34,006 nt of DNA from Candidatus Poseidoniales archaeon (lineage in GTDB: Archaea > Thermoplasmatota > Poseidoniia > Poseidoniales > Poseidoniaceae), in the NCBI GenBank assembly GCA_009887195.1, contig QXXX01000031.1, positions 1 through 34,006 on the forward strand. Reading direction: 5' to 3'. The number at the start of each line of letters is the position of its first letter. Position 1 is the stretch's first letter. This document shows, in pieces, positions 28,090 to 34,006 of the stretch. Below the pieces are notes generated by a model. That model searched no databases. It had not been told where the DNA came from and worked only from the letters and a program-made list of their open reading frames with translations. A program made the position numbers and the translations under genes.

Positions 28090-29870
28090 CTACGGTGAGA
28101 ACTTTGTCCAAACTTATCGGATTACTACAAGTTGATTCAACCGTTGGTAATCTGATTGGTAATGCTAATCGTATTGAGCGCTTGGCGAGTATCGCCAAGG
28201 ATAATGGTGCTCTAATGGCGGTCAGCACAGAATTAGCAATTAGTGGATATCCTCCAAGAGATTTGTTATTACAACCCGATTTCATCAATATGTCATTTGA
28301 TAAAGCAGCATCACTCAATGTTGAGATTCCAGTACTAGTCGGTACTCCGGTGCCAACTGAAGATAGCCGTAGCCTACCTGCCAATGGTGTGGTTAGGTCT
28401 GGTGTACTAAATGCCCAACCAAACGGAGAAAACACCAATCGGATTGTCGCCAAAAAGCAATTACTACCCTCTTATGATGTATTTGACGAGACGCGTTATT
28501 TTCACCCCTCTAATCGGTCAGGGATTTGTCGAGCGATTGGCGGTATGGATCTTGGTGTGACGGTTTGTGAAGATGCTTGGCAAATTGCAGGTTTGACACC
28601 ATCATCATATGGTCAAGATCCGATTCAAAATCTGGCCGAATGGGGCCGACAAGGAGTAAAACTTGATGCCACAGTCAACCTTTCTGCCTCCCCGTATCAT
28701 GCCGATAAAGTCGGCTCTAGAATCAAGGTGTGTCGCATTGCTGCCTCAACACTGCAGCACCCGTTTTTGCTAGCCAATCAAGTTGGTGGCAATGATGACT
28801 TGTTGTTTGATGGTTGTTCACTTGTCGCATGGCCAAATGGCGTGGTTGTTGTCGCACCATCATGGCAAGAAGGAGTATTGATGGTCGATTTAGACCAGCC
28901 AGAAAATTGCCAATGGATTGGCATGGATGGCGAAGATGCCCTGTCAATTGGTAATGACCAGTTGAAAATAATACCAAGTAGTTCCAACGGGCATGAAGAA
29001 TCTGCTGAATTGATTGAAGATATTACTGATGCAGTCATTACCGGGCTGGCAGATTATTGTCGTAAATCAGGTATCAAATCGATAGTTCTTGGTCTATCAG
29101 GCGGTATTGATTCTGCAGTTGCCGCCTGCGTGGCTTGTGCTGCGGTGGGTGCGGAAAATGTCCTTGGTATTGCCATGCCAAGCAGATATTCATCAAAGCA
29201 TTCGCTTGATGATGCCAAGTATACTGCACAAGCCCTAGGCATGCAGTTCAAGATTGAATCAATTGATGAGATGCATTCGACTTTAGAGACTCAAATTGGT
29301 TCAGTTCTGTCAAATGGCAGCCCAGTGGCTAGTGAAAATATCCAATCAAGGCTACGTGGTATTATTGTCATGGCTCACGCTAATGCAGAAGGCAGAATGG
29401 CAGTTGCTACTGGCAATAAGTCTGAGTTGGCTCAAGGTTATTGCACCCTTTACGGCGACATGGCTGGCGGCTACACACCGCTTGGAGATTTATACAAGAT
29501 GCAAGTTTATGCTCTAGCTGAAGTATTCAACTCAAGAGCATCACAATCAGCGCTCCAGCCGCCGGTTAATTCCTCGACAATGAGTAAGCCACCTTCGGCT
29601 GAATTAGCACCTGATCAAAAGGACGAAGATTCACTACCGCCCTATCAAACCTTAGATGAAATACTCCGCCTCCATATCGAACATACTATGGATGCTGATG
29701 ACATAGTGCAAGCCGGTTTTACCCGTGAGGTAGTGCTTGATGTACTGTCAAGATTGGAACGTAATGAACACAAGCGATGGCAAATGTCGCCAGCACCCAG
29801 AGTCACCAGTAAAGCATTTGGTCAGGGTTGGAGAAGACCATTAGCATCTAGGCATGATTGGCGTGATTGA
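28086..29870 (+). CDS. nadE: Glutamine-dependent NAD+ synthetase (nitrilase domain plus NAD synthase)
   Basis: N-terminal nitrilase domain (STELAISGYPPRDLLL, GVTVCEDAWQIAG), PP-loop LGLSGGIDSAVAACVA, ATGNKSELAQGYCTLYGDMAGGYTPLGDLYK; start at TTG 28086 or GTG 28095, overlapping the previous stop. Confidence 0.95.
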   Translation: MTTVRTLSKLIGLLQVDSTVGNLIGNANRIERLASIAKDNGALMAVSTELAISGYPPRDLLLQPDFINMSFDKAASLNVEIPVLVGTPVPTEDSRSLPANGVVRSGVLNAQPNGENTNRIVAKKQLLPSYDVFDETRYFHPSNRSGICRAIGGMDLGVTVCEDAWQIAGLTPSSYGQDPIQNLAEWGRQGVKLDATVNLSASPYHADKVGSRIKVCRIAASTLQHPFLLANQVGGNDDLLFDGCSLVAWPNGVVVVAPSWQEGVLMVDLDQPENCQWIGMDGEDALSIGNDQLKIIPSSSNGHEESAELIEDITDAVITGLADYCRKSGIKSIVLGLSGGIDSAVAACVACAAVGAENVLGIAMPSRYSSKHSLDDAKYTAQALGMQFKIESIDEMHSTLETQIGSVLSNGSPVASENIQSRLRGIIVMAHANAEGRMAVATGNKSELAQGYCTLYGDMAGGYTPLGDLYKMQVYALAEVFNSRASQSALQPPVNSSTMSKPPSAELAPDQKDEDSLPPYQTLDEILRLHIEHTMDADDIVQAGFTREVVLDVLSRLERNEHKRWQMSPAPRVTSKAFGQGWRRPLASRHDWRD

Positions 29871-29880
29871 CTTCGATGGT

Positions 29881-29890
29881 CATAAAAATC
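29881..29890 (+). promoter_or_regulatory. Candidate TATA-like element (CATAAAAATC) of the trhO-like gene
   Basis: AT-rich box 20-29 nt upstream of the ATG at 29910 in a 39-bp intergenic gap. Confidence 0.35.
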
Positions 29891-29909
29891 CAATCCTTCA
29901 CGACCAAAC

Positions 29910-30734
29910 ATGAGCGGCTCAATTGTCAACATAGCAGGTTATCGTTTCGTCGATATTCCTGACCGTGATGAATTGCGCCAACCATTCCGTGATATATGTC
30001 AGAAATTGAACCTAAAAGGGACTATTTTAATCGCCAATGAAGGAATTAATTTCTTTTTGTCAGGAACTCAAGAATCAGTTGATGACTACCTCGCTTTTAT
30101 CGAGGAAGATGCTAGATTTCACAACATTCCACTAAAAATCTCTTACTCGGACTACCAGCCATTCCGTCGAATGAATGTCAGGTTGAAAAATGAAATAATT
30201 TCAATTGGCCTTGACCATATCAAACCAGCAGACAAGACCGGTGAGGAAATTACGCCAACAGACTTCAAGAAATTATTGGATGATGGTGAAGATATTTTGG
30301 TGCTAGACACTCGTAATGACTACGAAATTAGGATTGGTACTTTCCAGATGGCCACGGAACTAAACATCAAGACATTTCGGGATTTTCCCCGTGCAGTTGA
30401 TGAGATGTCTGATGATTTGAAAGATAAGCCAGTAGTTATGTTTTGTACCGGTGGTATACGCTGCGAAAAAGCCAGTGCAGTAATGATGGATGCTGGCTTT
30501 TCAAACGTTAAACAACTCAAAGGCGGTGTACTTGGATACTTCGAAGAAGTCGGTGGCGATTATTGGAATGGTGATTGCTTTGTCTTTGATCGTCGTGTTG
30601 CACTCAATGCTGAATTGAAGGAAACCGAGGTGGTGCAATGTTATGCTTGTCGTGAACCTCTGTTGATGGAAGACCAGGTCACTGGCGATTATGTTATTGC
30701 CCAATCCTGTCCTTATTGCATTGAAAACAAGTGA
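29910..30734 (+). CDS. trhO: Rhodanese-domain tRNA U34 hydroxylase TrhO/YceA-like
   Basis: NLKGTILIANEGINFFLSGTQESVDDYL, rhodanese loop MFCTGGIRCEKASAVM, LKGGVLGYFEEVGG, C-terminal CYACREPL...SCPYC. Confidence 0.9.
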   Translation: MSGSIVNIAGYRFVDIPDRDELRQPFRDICQKLNLKGTILIANEGINFFLSGTQESVDDYLAFIEEDARFHNIPLKISYSDYQPFRRMNVRLKNEIISIGLDHIKPADKTGEEITPTDFKKLLDDGEDILVLDTRNDYEIRIGTFQMATELNIKTFRDFPRAVDEMSDDLKDKPVVMFCTGGIRCEKASAVMMDAGFSNVKQLKGGVLGYFEEVGGDYWNGDCFVFDRRVALNAELKETEVVQCYACREPLLMEDQVTGDYVIAQSCPYCIENK

Positions 30735-30735
30735 T

Positions 30736-32946
30736 TCACCATATCAGCCAATCCTCACCCAACATTAGCGGGCTGTAAATGTGCAATTCATGACCAGTCT
30801 GGCCATCATCGGCAACAAAGATCACCAATTCACTAGTCGCAACCAGTTGTCCATATACTCCCGCATTGGAGTTATTTCCTGTGCCAGTCCATGGGTCATA
30901 AGCTAATTCTGCTGTTAAGGAATTAGTGTCAAAACTCCACAGGCTGTGGCCAGTATCGCTTGAATCAACTTCCCCGTTGACTATAATCATCAAATGCTGG
31001 CCATGGCTAACCATAGCACGAATCTCTGATGAAGCCATACCTGGTTGGAATTCATGAATCATTTTGGTACCATCTTGGGTACCATCACTGGTGCATAATT
31101 CGCCAGCTGTTGTGCCGGTTATACAATCAAACCACAATTTTCCGTTAAGTTGTACAGGCTGCGTTCGAAGGCCCGGAGCAATAACTAAACTGGATAACTC
31201 AGTTACACTAGAGGTTGTCAAGTCGTAACTCCACAAGGTTGGGTCTACCGCACTAGTTTGAGCATCAAAGATAATTTGGTTATTTAGTAAATTAAGCCCC
31301 ATTCCCTCGCCAACGCTAGTTGTGGGATTGCCGTTACTCTGTAATGTCAAACTGGTCAACCATTGATGGGTGCCATCTAACTCTAGATTGACTAATTGAC
31401 GACCATCAATGCCGTTATCGGCAATAACAACGGCACTATCGGTCATGCTTAAGATTGAATCAGGCATACTATCCTCAAAATCATTTAGATTCCAAATGGT
31501 TAAGTTGCCTTGATTATTAAGATGAAACATTTCAAACCCAATGTCGTTACTTACCGCACTAAACCACAGTCCCGATGAATCGACTACCATTGATGAAGTT
31601 GTATGGGCTGCAATATCTGCAGTGATTGTGTCTAACACTAATTGTTGTTGCTGGCTAATAAACGGGCTGTCAAACAACTCAGTTACATTAATTCCATCAG
31701 TCCACATGAATGAATTTGAGGAATCAGAAAATACCAATCCGTTCATCCATAAAGCCGCTATTGACTCCGAGTTTATCCCATCTCCACTATAGCCAGTTAA
31801 TTGATAGGTGCCTGAACTACTTAGATTACTAACCCATAATTCACGACCATTACTACCACTATTGGCATCAAATAACCACAGTTCTTGATCGTTGGAAATT
31901 ATTTGGTTAAAGCCGAGATATAATCCCGGATTTGAATCACCAACTCCAGCGTTTATGTCGATTAGTTGCTCAGTTGAAGAGGCGACGCCCGAAGAGATAT
32001 ACAATTCACATCCACTGGAGCTATCGCTACCAGAAGTGATTATTTTACTATGTGAATCAGACCAAGCGAACTCAGCACATTGACTCGAATATCCATCTGA
32101 AACCCCCGCAAACATATCAGAGATTGGTCCATGGTTGAGCGGGTTTTGACAAACTTTCAACGAATCAATGACTTCATCTGCGTGCATTATCCCATCCTCA
32201 GCAAACCCCATACCGTGGCCATTATCAACTCCGAAATTGATTATGAATCCAGATGAGCAGAGGTATTGCGGTGGCTGTACTTGTTCTACTAGGGCAGAAT
32301 ATCCCTCATTACCGTTTATTCCATTACTGCCTATAGCGCCATTGCAAACAAAGTCTTGACTAATTACCTCGCTGTCCTCAAGGTTGCCACTATTGTTGAG
32401 ATCTAATCCTGATTCAATCAACAGCCCGCCAAAAAAGCAGGTCTCATTACCATAATTGATTGCCGAAGTATTGACTAAACTAGGAATTCCATTACCCCCA
32501 TTAGGTCCAGTAGCACCCTGCGGCCCAGATAATCCAGTTTTCCCATGACACAACCTAGTGGTAGCAGTCACCTCATTTTCTTCTAAAATACCGTTGGTAT
32601 TGAGGTCATTGCCGATGAATATGTCAGCACCTCCTTCCTCACATAGGTGGTCAGCATTGCGTCCTTCAGTTCTAACTAATACCTCGTTAGCATCTGCTCC
32701 AGATTGCCCTGCTTCATCAGGCAATGACTGGATTATAGTGAAGGAGTAAGCAGATAATATCAAGGCAATAATGATAGTCAAAATCTGGATTACTTGCAAG
32801 ACCTTACGTCGCTTTTTGGCAGGGGTTTCTACTGCGCCTTGTGATGTTGCTTGATGGCCATTTATTGGTGGGACTGGTTTTGTTTGACTGCCTGCAGGTT
32901 CTCCTGCAATATGTTCTTGGTTTTGATGTCCGATATCTAAAGACAT
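30736..32946 (-). CDS. Type II membrane-anchored surface protein: DUF7151-like repeats, short collagen-like segment, ELWV-type propeller-like repeats
   Basis: Start MSLDIGHQNQE; cytoplasmic N-tail then TM VIQILTIIIALILSAYSFTII; repeats with GNDLNTNGILEENEV...LCHGKTG and GLDLNNSGNLEDSEV...VCNGAIG; GRELWVSNLSSSGTYQL, GELCTSDGTQDGT. Confidence 0.85.
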   Translation of the reverse strand: MSLDIGHQNQEHIAGEPAGSQTKPVPPINGHQATSQGAVETPAKKRRKVLQVIQILTIIIALILSAYSFTIIQSLPDEAGQSGADANEVLVRTEGRNADHLCEEGGADIFIGNDLNTNGILEENEVTATTRLCHGKTGLSGPQGATGPNGGNGIPSLVNTSAINYGNETCFFGGLLIESGLDLNNSGNLEDSEVISQDFVCNGAIGSNGINGNEGYSALVEQVQPPQYLCSSGFIINFGVDNGHGMGFAEDGIMHADEVIDSLKVCQNPLNHGPISDMFAGVSDGYSSQCAEFAWSDSHSKIITSGSDSSSGCELYISSGVASSTEQLIDINAGVGDSNPGLYLGFNQIISNDQELWLFDANSGSNGRELWVSNLSSSGTYQLTGYSGDGINSESIAALWMNGLVFSDSSNSFMWTDGINVTELFDSPFISQQQQLVLDTITADIAAHTTSSMVVDSSGLWFSAVSNDIGFEMFHLNNQGNLTIWNLNDFEDSMPDSILSMTDSAVVIADNGIDGRQLVNLELDGTHQWLTSLTLQSNGNPTTSVGEGMGLNLLNNQIIFDAQTSAVDPTLWSYDLTTSSVTELSSLVIAPGLRTQPVQLNGKLWFDCITGTTAGELCTSDGTQDGTKMIHEFQPGMASSEIRAMVSHGQHLMIIVNGEVDSSDTGHSLWSFDTNSLTAELAYDPWTGTGNNSNAGVYGQLVATSELVIFVADDGQTGHELHIYSPLMLGEDWLIW
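32140..32682 (-). repeat. Three DUF7151-like Cys/Gly repeats (third degenerate)
   Basis: Repeating C-x-GG/SG...G-D-x-N-x-x-G-x-L...E-V...C-N/H-G pattern in translated residues ~105-285 of the ORF. Confidence 0.65.
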
Positions 32947-32970
32947 GATTAATCTCCTGTACTTCAATGG

Positions 32971-32978
32971 TATCAAAA
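32971..32978 (-). promoter_or_regulatory. Candidate TATA-like element (TTTTGATA, minus strand)
   Basis: Minus strand GGCGAAAGTTTTGATACC; 25-32 nt upstream of the ATG at 32946. Confidence 0.35.
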
Positions 32979-33024
32979 CTTTCGCCGATTCCATATTTCT
33001 TATGTAAAAATAAGGGTTTACTTC

Positions 33025-34006
33025 ATGAGAGAGTTAGTTGTGCGAGATAATATGGACTTGCCAAAGCGCCTTGCACAACAATTAGCCGGGCAAGAAGGGG
33101 AGACTAGGCAAAAGGCAGCCCGTTTGGTTGTTGATCTTGCTGAAATTGCCAAGGCAGACGGTTTTGTCGAGGTTGACAATGCTCACGTTTCAGGTGTTTC
33201 AGTAATCACCGGCGGGCACGGACTTCGCCGGTTTTTATCGGATTTATCGGGTGATGAAGGTGGTCGCGTAGCCATTACAACTACCTTGAATTCAGCCGGA
33301 TGCGACAAAGAAAAAATGAAGGAAATGGATATTGACTGGCCAGATTTTTTAGAACAACAATTTGAAATTATTGCAGCATATGATCGCCTAGGGATCGAAT
33401 CAACATTATCCTGTACGCCTTATGATCGGGGTATTGAATTAGAATCAGGTATTGCTTCTTGGGCAGAATCTAATGCGGTATGTTTCTCCAATTCGTGGAC
33501 TTCCCTAATCACCAATCGAGAATCCGGGCTCTCAGCACTAGCCACAGGGCTAACTGGTTTTGCGCCAAAATGGGGTTTGCATTTGAGTGAAAACCGAATG
33601 CCAAACATCTTTGTTACTCTAGATTGCGCAATGAATGACTTGTCAGATTGGTCGATTTTTGGCGACTGGATTGGTAAACAAGTAAGGCCAGATTGGGATT
33701 TGTCCTGGGGTCCCATGCCACTTATTTGTGGAATGCCAGAGTATCTTTCATTCGCCGCTAAAAAAGCGTTAACTGCGGCTGCTGCTAACTATGGCTGTCC
33801 AATGTTGTGGGCTGAAGGTCACAGTGCAGACCCGCCATTAAGTAAAGATGCGAATGGAAATTGGTTGCCGCCACAAGATGGTTGGAAAGGAGTGCTGAAG
33901 TTCACTAAGGCCGATTTGTCTGCTAGATATGCAGAATTGGCTCCACGCGGGCAAGTCGATTTAGTAGTCATTGGCTGTCCACAAGCTAGTATTGAAGAAA
34001 TCCGCC
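33025..34006 (+). CDS. acnX: Aconitase X (AcnX) / candidate phosphomevalonate dehydratase large subunit, 3'-truncated by window edge
   Basis: My own translation from ATG 33025, open to the edge: MRELVVRDNMDLPKRLAQQLAGQEGETRQKAARLVVDLAEIAKADGFVEV...STLSCTPYDRGIELESGIASWAESNAVCFSNSWTSLITNRESGLSALATGLTGFAPKWGLHLSENR...GCPQASIEEI; family hallmarks CTPY, AWAESxAV-type, TNRE, GLHL, GCPQAS. Confidence 0.88.
   Translation, partial: MRELVVRDNMDLPKRLAQQLAGQEGETRQKAARLVVDLAEIAKADGFVEVDNAHVSGVSVITGGHGLRRFLSDLSGDEGGRVAITTTLNSAGCDKEKMKEMDIDWPDFLEQQFEIIAAYDRLGIESTLSCTPYDRGIELESGIASWAESNAVCFSNSWTSLITNRESGLSALATGLTGFAPKWGLHLSENRMPNIFVTLDCAMNDLSDWSIFGDWIGKQVRPDWDLSWGPMPLICGMPEYLSFAAKKALTAAAANYGCPMLWAEGHSADPPLSKDANGNWLPPQDGWKGVLKFTKADLSARYAELAPRGQVDLVVIGCPQASIEEIR

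Noticed and set aside
33420-33716. Minus-strand 98-aa ORF near right edge
   Set aside because: Antisense to the AcnX reading frame, which has clear family motifs.
1-34006. tRNA/rRNA genes, transposases, integrases, phage or defence modules
   Set aside because: I saw no convincing T-loop/acceptor pairs, IS-like inverted repeats or signature proteins by eye; a tRNAscan/ISfinder run would be decisive.

Overview
The window is a gene-dense archaeal chromosome segment. It encodes a TATA-binding protein, mevalonate kinase, lipobox lipoproteins and giant PKD/CARDB-type surface proteins with a C-terminal membrane anchor. This combination is most consistent with a marine planktonic euryarchaeon (Marine Group II / Poseidoniales-like); that placement is inference and I could not run a phylogeny. 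I support 17 protein genes plus one truncated gene at each edge where noted. Housekeeping and metabolic genes are TBP, MVK, an EMO/FadF-like membrane Fe-S oxidoreductase, a class I glutamine amidotransferase, CysRS, thioredoxin, an S15/CocE-like lipoprotein peptidase, a HhH-MutS-like ATPase, IleRS, glutamine-dependent NAD synthetase, a TrhO-like rhodanese, and an aconitase-X (candidate phosphomevalonate dehydratase large subunit) truncated at the right edge and absent from the ORF track. Between them lie five large secreted or anchored proteins: PKD; LTD-amidohydrolase-TM-EF-hand; an Asp-box lipoprotein; a 1.7k-aa surface protein; and a DUF7151/ELWV-type propeller protein. The points most worth following up are: (i) surface proteins that share a 'signal peptide - ectodomain - TM - short specialised cytoplasmic tail' layout with different tails (aromatic GWSxEQW, W/Y-rich WW-like, paired EF-hands); (ii) recurrent EF-hand-type Ca-binding loops across unrelated surface proteins; (iii) co-occurrence of MVK and AcnX, pointing to the archaeal (phosphomevalonate dehydratase) mevalonate pathway; (iv) candidate leaderless promoters. 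I found no tRNA, rRNA, CRISPR array, transposase or integrase.
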